64,000 bases of DNA from Mycobacterium sp. GA-1841 (lineage in GTDB: Bacteria; Actinomycetota; Actinomycetes; Mycobacteriales; Mycobacteriaceae), in NCBI RefSeq assembly GCF_001954135.1, contig NZ_MBEQ01000094.1:62001-126000 (forward strand). The letters run 5' to 3'. Positions within the stretch are counted from its first letter, which is position 1. Each line of letters starts with the position of its first letter. The notes under the pieces were generated by a model, which was not told the origin of the DNA, searched no databases, and saw only the letters and a program-made list of their open reading frames with translations. This document shows, piece after piece, positions 42,977-51,271 of the stretch. Both the position numbers and the translations under genes were made by a program.

Positions 42977-45025
42977 GTGTCTCAGCAGCTGGTCGAACGT
43001 CCGGCCACCCCGAAAGGCGGTGGCACGTTGGTTGCGGTGCTCGCGGCCGCCGGCGTCAGCGTTTCCCTGATGCAGACACTCGTGGTGCCACTGGTTCCAC
43101 AACTGCCCGAGATCCTGAACACCAGCCCGGCCAATGCGTCCTGGGCGGTCACCGCCACACTTCTCACCGGCGCCGTGGCGACGCCGATGTTCGGTCGACT
43201 CGGAGACATGTTCGGCCCCAAGCGGATTCTCATCGCCTGCGCGGTGTTTCTCACCGCCGGTTCGGTGATCGCCGCGCTCACCAGCTCCCTGGCGCCGCTG
43301 GTGGTCGGTCGCGCCCTGCAGGGCTTCGGCGCTCCGGTCATCCCTCTGGGCATCAGCGTGCTGCGCGCCGCCCTGCCGGCCGACCGCGTCGGCGGCGCGA
43401 TGGGTATGGTGAGCGCCTCACTCGGCGTGGGTGGCGCACTGGGTCTGCCCCTGTCCGCAGTGATCGCCGAGCATTCCAGCTGGCACGTATTGTTCTGGTT
43501 CGCAGCGGGTTTGGGCCTGCTCTCGGGAATCCTGTTCGCGACAATGGTCCCCGACATCGTGCCCTCGACGTCCACGGGCCGATTCGACGCGCTGGGGGCG
43601 GTCGGACTGGCCACCGCACTGCTGTTGTTACTGCTCCCCATCTCCAAAGGCGCGTCGTGGGGCTGGAGCAGCCCCCTCACGCTCGGCTTGCTGATCGGGT
43701 CGGTCATGGTCTTCGTGGTGTTCGGCTGGTGGCAGTACCGCGCGCCGACACCGCTGGTCGACATGCGCACCACGCTCAAACGCCCAGTCCTGCTGACCAA
43801 CATCTCCTCGGTGGCAATCGGATTCGGGATGTTCGGGACCAGCCTGATCGGCCCCCAAATCCTGCAGATGCCGGCAGCAACCGGGTACGGCCTGGGCCAA
43901 TCCATGGTGATGGCGGGCCTGTGGATGGCGCCGGGAGGCCTGGCGATGATGGCCGCATCCCCGGTCGCGGCCAAGGTGATCGCCACCCGCGGACCGCGGT
44001 TCACCCTGGTCCTGGGCGCCGTCATCATCGCGGTGGGCTACCTGGGCGGGACCCAACTCCTTGGCTCAGCGGCAGGTGTCCTGACATTCGGCGTGGTGTG
44101 CAGCGTCGGCGTCGGCTTCGCGTTCGCAGCCCTGCCCACCCTGATCAACTCGGCCGTGCCGGTGTCAGAAACCGCTGCCGCCAACGGGATCAACTCACTT
44201 GCCCGTTCGCTGGGCACGTCGACCTCCAGCGCGGTGACCGGCGCGGTGCTGGCCCAGATGACCATCGTCTTCGCCGGCCAGACGTTCCCGACGCTGGCGG
44301 CCTTCCAGACCGCCATGCTGATCGCCGGCGGCGCGGCCGTGGTGGGAGCTCTGCTGGCCGTGACGATCCCGACCGCAGTCCCGACGCCGGCGTTGGCGGA
44401 TGTGGAACAGGTCGTGGTGCCCGTCCCGGTGCGACGCCGGGCCCAGCGACTCGAGAACGTGCTGACCGCGCTCGGCCGCCAGGCAGCAGTGGCGTTGCAG
44501 ATCCCCTCGACGCCCTACCGACTGGACCGCGGCGACTACGTCATCGCCTCCTATCTCGGCGGCGGTGACCCCCTCACCCTGGACGAACTGGCGCGCGCGG
44601 TCGACAGCCCGGCCGAGACCGTCGATGAGCGGTTGTCCACCTTGATTCGCGACGGCATGGTCGGCCGATCCCCCACCACCGATCAGGCCGCACCGCCGCG
44701 CTTCCTGCTCACGTCGCACGGCCGCAACACCTTTGAGCGCCAACGCGCCCTCAATATCTCCCGGCTGGAGTCCATCCTGTCGCGTTGGGATGACGGCGAC
44801 GTGGCAGCCCTCATCGGCTACCTCGGACGGCTTTCCGACGGCATCGACGGCGAGGTGCAACGGCAGAACATGGCGGCAATGTCGACCCCGGCGGCCACCC
44901 CACCACCGTCACCGAACGCGCCCACCGCACCTCTGCACACGCCACGGTCACCTGGGGCGCGGCGTCGCCCGCAACCCGTCGCACCGCAAACGTCCCGAGC
45001 GCGGTGGAGCACTCCGCCTCGGTAG
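42977..45025 (+). CDS. MFS drug-exporter (DHA2 type) fused to a C-terminal MarR-like domain
   Basis: 682 residues. The first 460 or so form a 14-helix-type MFS transporter with motif A as GRLGDMFGPKRI between helices 2 and 3 and the antiporter motif C region GVGGALGLPLSAVI. After a linker rich in Val and Pro, residues about 490-630 read as a winged helix: DYVIASYLGGGDPLTLDELARAVDSPAETVDERLSTLIRDGMV, then TSHGRNTFERQR, which is MarR-like. A Pro-rich tail of 50 residues ends the protein. A GTG at 42977 with AAGGAGG upstream is the start. Fusion of an exporter to a DNA-binding type domain is unusual. Confidence 0.82.
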   Translation: MSQQLVERPATPKGGGTLVAVLAAAGVSVSLMQTLVVPLVPQLPEILNTSPANASWAVTATLLTGAVATPMFGRLGDMFGPKRILIACAVFLTAGSVIAALTSSLAPLVVGRALQGFGAPVIPLGISVLRAALPADRVGGAMGMVSASLGVGGALGLPLSAVIAEHSSWHVLFWFAAGLGLLSGILFATMVPDIVPSTSTGRFDALGAVGLATALLLLLLPISKGASWGWSSPLTLGLLIGSVMVFVVFGWWQYRAPTPLVDMRTTLKRPVLLTNISSVAIGFGMFGTSLIGPQILQMPAATGYGLGQSMVMAGLWMAPGGLAMMAASPVAAKVIATRGPRFTLVLGAVIIAVGYLGGTQLLGSAAGVLTFGVVCSVGVGFAFAALPTLINSAVPVSETAAANGINSLARSLGTSTSSAVTGAVLAQMTIVFAGQTFPTLAAFQTAMLIAGGAAVVGALLAVTIPTAVPTPALADVEQVVVPVPVRRRAQRLENVLTALGRQAAVALQIPSTPYRLDRGDYVIASYLGGGDPLTLDELARAVDSPAETVDERLSTLIRDGMVGRSPTTDQAAPPRFLLTSHGRNTFERQRALNISRLESILSRWDDGDVAALIGYLGRLSDGIDGEVQRQNMAAMSTPAATPPPSPNAPTAPLHTPRSPGARRRPQPVAPQTSRARWSTPPR

Positions 45026-45037
45026 CTCGAAGCCACG

Positions 45038-46036
45038 TCAGGTACCGCGAACCACCAATTCCACTGGTAGACGGACGGATTCGACATGGCGCTGGGCGAT
45101 GACGTCCAGCAGACATCGGAACGCGGTGGCACCGATCTGTCGGGCCGGGGAGCGCACGGTGGTCAACGGCACCGGCAGCTGCGCAGCCACCGGGATGTCG
45201 TTGTAGCCCACCAGACCCAGCTCGTCGGGAATGCTCAAGCCGACGTCGCGGGCCACACCGACCACGCCGATCGCGATCGAGTCGCTGACCGCGAAGATGC
45301 CTTGCGGCCGATCGGGACCGGTCAGCAGCTCGGTGCCGGCGCTACGGCCGCCGGCGACGTCGAACGTGGAACGTTTGACCCGGTGCGGCGGCAGCTCGAC
45401 CCCGGCGTCGGCCAACGCGTCGCGGAATCCGGCCAGGCGGTCGTTGGCGGTGGTGGCATGCGCCGGGCCGGCGATGACGGCGAGATCGCTCAGGCCGCGC
45501 TCCAGCAGATGCTGCCCGGCCAGGTATCCGCCGCGACGGTCGTCGCCGCCGACGAACGGGACGCCGGCCTCAGCGTGGCGGGTCATCAGCAGCACCGGTA
45601 CCCGGCCGAGGTTCAGCGACTCCAGGAAGCGGTCACCGGGGATGTGCAGGCTCGACAGCAGCAGGCCGTCCACCTGCCGGCTGACCAGGAATTCGATGGC
45701 GCGCCGCTGCGCGTCGAGGTCGTCGGGCGGGCTGGAGAGCAGCACGGAGTACCCCGCGGCGGTCGCGGCCTCTTCGATGCCCTCGAAGTACGTCGCCACC
45801 ACGCCGTCGGTCAACCGCGGCATCACCACCCCGACCGTGGTGGTCCGGCGGGTCCGCAGGCTGGCGGCCTGCAGGTTGCGCTGATACCCCAGTTCGGCGG
45901 CCACTGCCCGCACTCGCAGCGCCGCCTCCGACCAGCCGTCGATCGGCTCGGGCTGCCGCAGCACCCGGGACGCCGTGGAGATGTGGACCCCGGCGCGGTC
46001 GGCGATCTCTTTGAGCGTCGGCGCCCGACCCGTCAC
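45038..46036 (-). CDS. LacI-family transcriptional regulator
   Basis: A 332-residue repressor. The N-terminal headpiece TLKEIADRAGVHISTASRVLR is the LacI helix-turn-helix, and a hinge helix (NLQAASLRTRRTTTVGVV) precedes the periplasmic-binding-protein-like core, which ends LGLVGYNDIPVAAQL and TTVRSPARQIGATAF. The GTG at 46036 has AGGAGGTCGGCA just before it; the ATG at 46069 is less likely. It is divergent from the glutaryl-CoA dehydrogenase gene, and three copies of a LacI-type half-operator lie between them at 46098-46131, so it probably represses that operon. Confidence 0.88.
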   Translation of the reverse strand: MTGRAPTLKEIADRAGVHISTASRVLRQPEPIDGWSEAALRVRAVAAELGYQRNLQAASLRTRRTTTVGVVMPRLTDGVVATYFEGIEEAATAAGYSVLLSSPPDDLDAQRRAIEFLVSRQVDGLLLSSLHIPGDRFLESLNLGRVPVLLMTRHAEAGVPFVGGDDRRGGYLAGQHLLERGLSDLAVIAGPAHATTANDRLAGFRDALADAGVELPPHRVKRSTFDVAGGRSAGTELLTGPDRPQGIFAVSDSIAIGVVGVARDVGLSIPDELGLVGYNDIPVAAQLPVPLTTVRSPARQIGATAFRCLLDVIAQRHVESVRLPVELVVRGT

Positions 46037-46097
46037 TGCCGACCTCCTGATCCGGCGGATTGACCGCATCCGCGATGCGCCCTTACTGTAGGTGATG

Positions 46098-46131
46098 CAA
46101 TCGTTCTCGCAAACGTTCTGACAACCGATTG
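46098..46131. promoter_or_regulatory. Array of three LacI-type operator elements at 12-bp spacing
   Basis: CAATCGTTCT (46098-46107), CAAACGTTCT (46110-46119) and CAACCGATTG (46122-46131) repeat every 12 bases. All share CAAnCG and the last fits the LacI-family palindrome CAAnCGnTTG. They end 28 bases before the start of the dehydrogenase gene. The outer TGCAATCG and CGATTGCA at 46096-46103 and 46126-46133 also form an inverted pair. Confidence 0.65.
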
Positions 46132-46158
46132 CACACGTCTGCGGCTCCAGGAGGAAAA

Positions 46159-47331
46159 ATGTCCAAGGCCACCACGCTGGCCCAGCTGTTCGCGCTCGAC
46201 GCCCTCCTCGATGAGGACGAGCTCGCCATGCGCGACACGGTCCGCAAGTTCTGCGATCAGCGCATCCGGCCGCACATCGCGGAATGGTTCGAGGCCGGCA
46301 CCCTGCCCGCCCGCGAACTGGCCACCGAACTCGGTGGACTCGGCGTGCTCGGCATGCACCTCGACGGCTACGGCTGCGCGGGCACCAGCGCGACGGCCTA
46401 CGGCCTGGCGTGCCTGGAGCTGGAAGCCGTCGACTCCGGCCTGCGCAGCCTGGTCTCGGTGCAGGGCTCGCTCGCCATGTTCAGCATCCACCACTGGGGC
46501 AGCGAGGAGCAGAAGCAGCACTGGCTGCCGAAGATGGCCACCGGCGAGGCGATCGGCTGCTTCGGGCTGACCGAACCCGACTTCGGTTCCAACCCGTCGG
46601 GCATGCGCACCCGCGCCAAGCGGGACGGCGACGACTGGGTGCTCGACGGCACCAAGATGTGGATCACCAACGGTTCCATCGCCGACGTCGCCGTGGTGTG
46701 GGCGCAGACCGACGACGGCATCCGCGGTTTCGTCGTCCCCACCGACACCCCCGGATTCTCGGCCCCGGAGATCCACGCCAAACTCTCGCTGCGCGCATCG
46801 GTCACCTCCGAACTCGTGCTCGACGGGGTGCGCCTGCCCGCCGATGCGGTGCTGCCCAAGGCCCAGGGCCTGCGCGGCCCGCTATCGGCGCTGAACGAGG
46901 CCCGGTTCGGCATCGTCTTCGGTGCCACCGGCGCTGCGCGCGACTGCCTCGAGACCGCCATCGACTACGCGCAGACCCGCGAGGTGTTCGACAAGCCGTT
47001 GGCGGCGTACCAATTGACGCAAGCCAAGATCGCCGACATGGCGCTCGAGGTCGGCAAATGTCACCTGTTGGCCTACCACCTCGGCCGGATCAAGGATCGC
47101 GGGGAGATCGCCCCCGAACAGGTCAGCCTCGGCAAGCTGAACAACGTGCGCGAGGCCATCGCGGTCGCCCGCGAATGCCGAACCATCTTGGGCGCCAACG
47201 GCATCACCCTGGAGTACCCGGTGCTGCGGCACGCCAACAACCTCGAGTCGGTGCTGACCTACGAGGGCACCTCCGAAGTGCACCAGCTGACCATCGGCAG
47301 GGCGCTCACCGGCGCCTCGGCTTTCCGGTGA
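46159..47331 (+). CDS. gcdH: Glutaryl-CoA dehydrogenase-like acyl-CoA dehydrogenase
   Basis: A 390-residue flavoprotein. CFGLTEPDFGSNPSGM, KMWITNGSIADVAVVWAQ and the C-terminal RHANNLESVLTYEGTSEVHQL closely follow glutaryl-CoA dehydrogenases, where the Glu in TYEGT is the catalytic base and a decarboxylation gives crotonyl-CoA. The FAD-binding Arg and Ser/Thr positions are present. ATG at 46159 follows CAGGAGG. The stop overlaps the start of a family III CoA transferase (GTGA), the pairing found in glutarate catabolism where the transferase makes glutaryl-CoA. LacI control is suggested by the upstream operator array. Confidence 0.83.
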   Translation: MSKATTLAQLFALDALLDEDELAMRDTVRKFCDQRIRPHIAEWFEAGTLPARELATELGGLGVLGMHLDGYGCAGTSATAYGLACLELEAVDSGLRSLVSVQGSLAMFSIHHWGSEEQKQHWLPKMATGEAIGCFGLTEPDFGSNPSGMRTRAKRDGDDWVLDGTKMWITNGSIADVAVVWAQTDDGIRGFVVPTDTPGFSAPEIHAKLSLRASVTSELVLDGVRLPADAVLPKAQGLRGPLSALNEARFGIVFGATGAARDCLETAIDYAQTREVFDKPLAAYQLTQAKIADMALEVGKCHLLAYHLGRIKDRGEIAPEQVSLGKLNNVREAIAVARECRTILGANGITLEYPVLRHANNLESVLTYEGTSEVHQLTIGRALTGASAFR

Positions 47332-48725
47332 ACGCCGCGGATTCCGCCGGAGCTCTCGACGGCCTGCTGATCGCCGACTTCGGCCGGGTGCTGGCCGGCC
47401 CGTACGCCACCATGCTGCTGGCCGACCTGGGCGCCACCGTCGTCAAGATCGAGCGCCCGGGCACCGGTGACGACACCCGAAGCTGGGGACCGCCCTGGGT
47501 CGACGGGGAGGCCTCGTATTTCCTGTCGGTCAACCGCAACAAACAGTCCGTCACGCTGGATCTGCGCGACCCCGCCGGACTGGCGCAGGCGCAGGCGCTG
47601 GCCGCCCGGGCCGACGTGGTCGTGGAGAATTTTCTGCCCGGCACCATGGACCGGCTCGGGCTGGGCTACGACGACGTCAGCCGGACCAACCCCGGCGTGG
47701 TGTACTGCTCGATCACGGGATTCGGCCGCGAGCAACAACTTCCAGGTTACGACCTGCTGATCCAGGCGGTCGGCGGGCTGATGAGCATCACCGGACCGGA
47801 TCGGGCCACCCCCACCAAGGTCGGTGTCGCCGTGGTCGATGTGATCACGGGACTGCATGCCGCGGTGGGCATCCTGGCGGCGCTGCGCCATCGCGACCGC
47901 ACCGGCACCGGTCAGCGGGTCGAGGTGAACCTGCTCTCATCGCTGCTGTCGGCGCTGGTGAACCAGGCCTCCGGGTACGTCACCGCCGGCGTGGTACCCC
48001 AGGCCATGGGCAACCGCCACCCCAGCATCGCCCCGTACGAGGTGCTGCCGACCGCCGACCGGCCACTGGTGCTCGCGGTCGGCAACGACCGCCAATTCCA
48101 GGCGCTGACAAAGGTTCTCGGGACAGCCGAGCTCGCCGAAGATCCCCGCTACGCCACCAACGCCGAGCGCGTGCGCCATCGCGAGGCGCTGATCGAGGAG
48201 CTCATCCGGGCGCTGGCCACCGATACGGCCGACGGCTGGTACCAGGCGCTGACCGAAGTGGGGGTGCCATGTGGTCCGCTCAACGACCTCGCCGACGCCT
48301 TCGCGCTCGCCGAGCGTCTCGGCCTCAGCCCGGTGACCACGATCGACGATCCGTGCCGAGGCAAGCCGGTGGCCACCGTGTCCAATCCGATCCGGCTGAG
48401 CGTCACCCCGCCGCGCTACCGCACGGCACCGCCGCGGCTCGGCGGTTTGACGCTCGACGAAAATGGCTACCGTCAAACCATGTCTGAACCCAACGCCGAT
48501 AGCCGCATCGACGACGTCGTCCCCGGTGACATCATCACCCTCGGCAGCGGTGAACCCGTCTGCAAGGTGGTTCACAAAGAGTCGACGGAGTCGGGTTTCG
48601 TGGTCACCTTCGAGGACGACGACGGTGCGACGTTCCAGCGGGAGTTGGCCGCCGGAACACCGGTCACGCGGTCCTTGGAGTCCAAGTGGGAGTCCACCCA
48701 GAGCCCGACCGCACATTCGGACTGA
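47328..48725 (+). CDS. Family III CoA-transferase (glutarate CoA-transferase-like) with an extra C-terminal domain
   Basis: 465 residues from a GTG overlapping the dehydrogenase stop. Residues 1-380 are a CaiB/BaiF transferase: LIADFGRVLAGPYATMLLADLGATVVKIERP at the start, SVNRNKQSVTLDLRDP, VDVITGLHAAVGILAAL with the Asp position used as acyl acceptor, and GNRHPSIAPYEVL. In context it probably moves CoA to glutarate. Around residue 385 the chain reads straight into an 81-residue section beginning MSEPNADSRIDD at 48480, which looks like an independent small protein (VPGDIITLGSGEPVCKVV) in the same frame without a stop. It could be a true fusion, or two genes whose separating stop was lost; the transferase lacks its usual C-terminal helix. 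Confidence 0.78.
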   Translation: MNAADSAGALDGLLIADFGRVLAGPYATMLLADLGATVVKIERPGTGDDTRSWGPPWVDGEASYFLSVNRNKQSVTLDLRDPAGLAQAQALAARADVVVENFLPGTMDRLGLGYDDVSRTNPGVVYCSITGFGREQQLPGYDLLIQAVGGLMSITGPDRATPTKVGVAVVDVITGLHAAVGILAALRHRDRTGTGQRVEVNLLSSLLSALVNQASGYVTAGVVPQAMGNRHPSIAPYEVLPTADRPLVLAVGNDRQFQALTKVLGTAELAEDPRYATNAERVRHREALIEELIRALATDTADGWYQALTEVGVPCGPLNDLADAFALAERLGLSPVTTIDDPCRGKPVATVSNPIRLSVTPPRYRTAPPRLGGLTLDENGYRQTMSEPNADSRIDDVVPGDIITLGSGEPVCKVVHKESTESGFVVTFEDDDGATFQRELAAGTPVTRSLESKWESTQSPTAHSD

Positions 48726-48731
48726 GACACC

Positions 48732-49586
48732 TCAGCGAACCAGGGTGGCGCCGCCGTCCAGTCGGATCTGTTGCCCGGTCATAAACCGGGACTCGTCGGC
48801 GAGCAGGAACAGGGCCGCATAGCCGGTCTCCCAGGCGCTGGCCCGACCCATCTTCAGCTTCACCACTTCCCGGTAGGCCTCGTCGACCTCCTCGGGTTCG
48901 AAACCGAACAACTCCTGCGAATCGTGGTTACCCAACGTGGAGTCGATCGGGCCGAGCATCAACGTATTCGCGCGCACGCCGGCGTCGGCGTATTGGGTCG
49001 CGGTGAGTTCGGTGATGTAGTTCAGCCCGCACTTACCCAGGGCGTAGGGCATGATCCCGATGTTGAGACCGACCTCGTTCTTGATACTCGCGATCGACGA
49101 GAAGTTGATGATGCTGCCGGTCGATCCACCCTCGTTCTTCTCCATGCACTGTGCGGCAAAGAGATTGCAGTAGTAGCAGCCCAGCATGTTCACGTTGATG
49201 CCGTGGTTGAAGTCCTCCACGGTCATCGCATTGTTCACCCGGTCGAACGGCGGGTTGATCGCCACGCTGTAGACCATCCCGTCGACGCGGCCGCTCTGCT
49301 GCATCGCGGTGTCGAAAATGCGCTGGCAGTCCTCCTTTTCGGCCACATCGGCCTGCACGGCGTAAGCCTTGCCGTTCTCCGCGGCGATCATCTCCACCGT
49401 CTCCTTTGCGGCGGCGAGGTTTCGGTCGACGACCACCACCTCCGCACCGTGGCGGGCGGCCACGATCGCTGTGGCCCGGCCATTGCCGATCTTGGGTCCG
49501 GGCATCTGGCCCCCACCCACGACGACCACCACCTTGCCGGACAGGTCGAATGCGGTGCGCTCGCGACGCTCGAAATCTGTTGACAT
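48732..49586 (-). CDS. Short-chain dehydrogenase/reductase of the P450 operon
   Basis: A 284-residue SDR. The nucleotide loop is enlarged and unusual (GGGQMPGPKIGNGRATA instead of TGxxxGIG), followed by VVVVDRN after beta-2, which suggests NAD. Catalytic residues are Ser in NFSSIAS and Tyr-Lys in PYALGKCG. The C-terminal SRFMTGQQIRLDGGATL is standard. AAGGAAAG precedes ATG at 49586. It lies 20 bases after the ferredoxin gene and is the third gene in the P450, ferredoxin, SDR unit; oxidation of an alcohol made by the P450 would fit. Confidence 0.83.
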   Translation of the reverse strand: MSTDFERRERTAFDLSGKVVVVVGGGQMPGPKIGNGRATAIVAARHGAEVVVVDRNLAAAKETVEMIAAENGKAYAVQADVAEKEDCQRIFDTAMQQSGRVDGMVYSVAINPPFDRVNNAMTVEDFNHGINVNMLGCYYCNLFAAQCMEKNEGGSTGSIINFSSIASIKNEVGLNIGIMPYALGKCGLNYITELTATQYADAGVRANTLMLGPIDSTLGNHDSQELFGFEPEEVDEAYREVVKLKMGRASAWETGYAALFLLADESRFMTGQQIRLDGGATLVR

Positions 49587-49606
49587 ATTGTTCTTTCCTT
49601 TGACTA

Positions 49607-49795
49607 TTACGCGTAACGGATGGCGTGTTCCGGACAACCGTCGACCGCTTCGATGACGGCGTCTTCGAGTTGCGACGGGATGTCGGTGACGAGGGCCTCG
49701 GCGTAGCCGCCGTCGGTGAGCGTGAAGACGTCCGGGCACAGCCCCGCACATACCCCGTGTCCGCGGCAGAGTTCGTCGTCGACGACCACCCTCAT
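49607..49795 (-). CDS. Small ferredoxin partner of the P450
   Basis: A 62-residue ferredoxin. Cluster ligands are Cys10, Cys16 and Cys20 (CRGHGVCAGLCP) with Cys54 (GCPEHAI). His13 occupies the position of the second Cys of a four-Cys motif, a variant known among mycobacterial P450 ferredoxins that often carry a [3Fe-4S] cluster. It would deliver electrons to the P450 upstream, whose stop it overlaps by four bases. No ferredoxin reductase gene is in the operon, so electrons must come from one encoded elsewhere. Confidence 0.87.
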   Translation of the reverse strand: MRVVVDDELCRGHGVCAGLCPDVFTLTDGGYAEALVTDIPSQLEDAVIEAVDGCPEHAIRYA

Positions 49796-51132
49796 CGGGG
49801 CTCCCCTTCTGCGCCCGCAGCAGGAGTCAGCTTGAGATGCAGATCGGTCAGACCGCGCAGGATGTACGTGGGCACATAGTCGTATCGGCGGGCGTCGGCG
49901 GCTCCGTGCTGGGACTCGTCGATCTCGATGGAACTGGTGGTCGCCAGCAGCCGCTGGATGACGACTTTCGCCTCGGCGCGGGCCAGCGGCGCACCGATGC
50001 AGCTGTGAACCCCGCGACCGAAGGCGATGTGCCGGCGGGCATTGTGCCGGTCCAGGTCGAAAACATCGGGGTTGTCGAACTGGCGCGGATCGCGGTTGGC
50101 CGCACCGTAATGCACCATCACCACAGTGCCCGCGGGGATCTCGACATCACCGACGGTCGTGGTGGCACGGGCCAGCCGGAAATCACCTCGGATCGGGCTC
50201 TCGAAACGCAGGGCCTCCTCGACGAAATTGGGCACCTGGTCGGGGTGACGACGCAGGTGTTGCTGGAGTTCGGCATCCTCGGCCAGGATCTTCAAGGCGG
50301 AGGACAGGAGCCGGACCGTGGTCTCCTGGCCGGCCGAGAAGAGATTGGCCGCCACCCGCACCACGTCGATGACCTCTGGGATCGATCCGTCCGGGAAGGT
50401 GGCCTGTGCCATCTCGGTCATGACATCGCGGCGGGGACTGCGGCGCCGGTCCTCGATGTAGTCGCTGAACCGGGCGTAGAGGAATTCCAACGGAGCGTGC
50501 GTCATGACCTCGTCATCGGTGCTGCCGAGCGAGTTGTCCCCGGTCAGTCGTGCGGTGAGTTCGGGACGGTCCGCCTCGGGGACGCCGAGGAGATCCGCAA
50601 TGACCAGCAGCGCAAAGGGATTGGCGACGGCGCGAAGGAACTCGCCACCACCGTCGGCGACGTAGGGCTGCAGCACCTGATCGGCGAGGCGCCACATGAA
50701 CTCTTCGTTTTCTTTCAGGCGTTTGGGGGTGATCAGGCGGCTGAGCAGCGACCGGTGCGCGGTGTGGGTCGGCGGGTCGAACGAGGGGAGCTGGTCACTG
50801 AACGGGAGTTCGTCGCGGTGCGCCTCGATCATTCTGCGCACTTCCGATTCGTCGAGACCCTCGAGCGGCACCGGGAATCCGGGGGTCGGTCCGGTGGTCG
50901 TGTTGCACGACGAGAACGAGTCGTGGTCGGTAGCCACCGCCAGCGCTTCGTCGTAGCCGGTGACGACCACGACGTTCTTCGACGGCTCCCGCAGCACGGG
51001 GTTCGTGTTCCGCATCTGCTCCAGCACCGGGTAGGGGTCCGCGACCAGGGCCGGGTCGTGGAAGAAGTCGATGCCGTCGAGCGGAGAGTTCTCGGCGATC
51101 GGCGTCGGCTGCGGCACGGTGTTCAACGTCAT
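49792..51132 (-). CDS. Cytochrome P450 monooxygenase
   Basis: A 446-residue soluble bacterial P450. The I-helix oxygen-binding motif is FSAGQETT (AGxET form), ExxR is EEALR, and the heme loop is FGRGVHSCIGAPLARAE with the Cys as axial ligand. The length and lack of a membrane anchor are typical of the bacterial class that uses a ferredoxin, which the next gene supplies. ATG at 51132 follows CAGGAG; the in-frame extension to 51210 runs through the operator and is rejected. It is divergent from a TetR gene and lies beside a triple operator element, so expression is likely induced by a substrate. Confidence 0.9.
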   Translation of the reverse strand: MTLNTVPQPTPIAENSPLDGIDFFHDPALVADPYPVLEQMRNTNPVLREPSKNVVVVTGYDEALAVATDHDSFSSCNTTTGPTPGFPVPLEGLDESEVRRMIEAHRDELPFSDQLPSFDPPTHTAHRSLLSRLITPKRLKENEEFMWRLADQVLQPYVADGGGEFLRAVANPFALLVIADLLGVPEADRPELTARLTGDNSLGSTDDEVMTHAPLEFLYARFSDYIEDRRRSPRRDVMTEMAQATFPDGSIPEVIDVVRVAANLFSAGQETTVRLLSSALKILAEDAELQQHLRRHPDQVPNFVEEALRFESPIRGDFRLARATTTVGDVEIPAGTVVMVHYGAANRDPRQFDNPDVFDLDRHNARRHIAFGRGVHSCIGAPLARAEAKVVIQRLLATTSSIEIDESQHGAADARRYDYVPTYILRGLTDLHLKLTPAAGAEGEPR

Positions 51133-51168
51133 GCGTGCTCCTGACTGGGCGGGATGGACTGAGTGAGC

Positions 51169-51228
51169 TGACCAAACGTACAGCTGCTTACTGACCAATC
51201 GTACAGACATATACTGTACGAATGGTCA
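51169..51228. promoter_or_regulatory. Triple operator element for the divergent TetR and P450 genes
   Basis: A 15-base element occurs three times: TGACCAAACGTACAG at 51169-51183, TGACCAATCGTACAG at 51192-51206, and inverted (CTGTACGAATGGTCA) at 51214-51228. The last two form a 37-base inverted repeat with arms identical at 14 of 15 positions. It occupies the region between the two divergent starts. Confidence 0.8.
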
Positions 51229-51271
51229 GCCAGCGGCAAATTGTTAGCAACGCTACCTTTAGGACGTTCCG

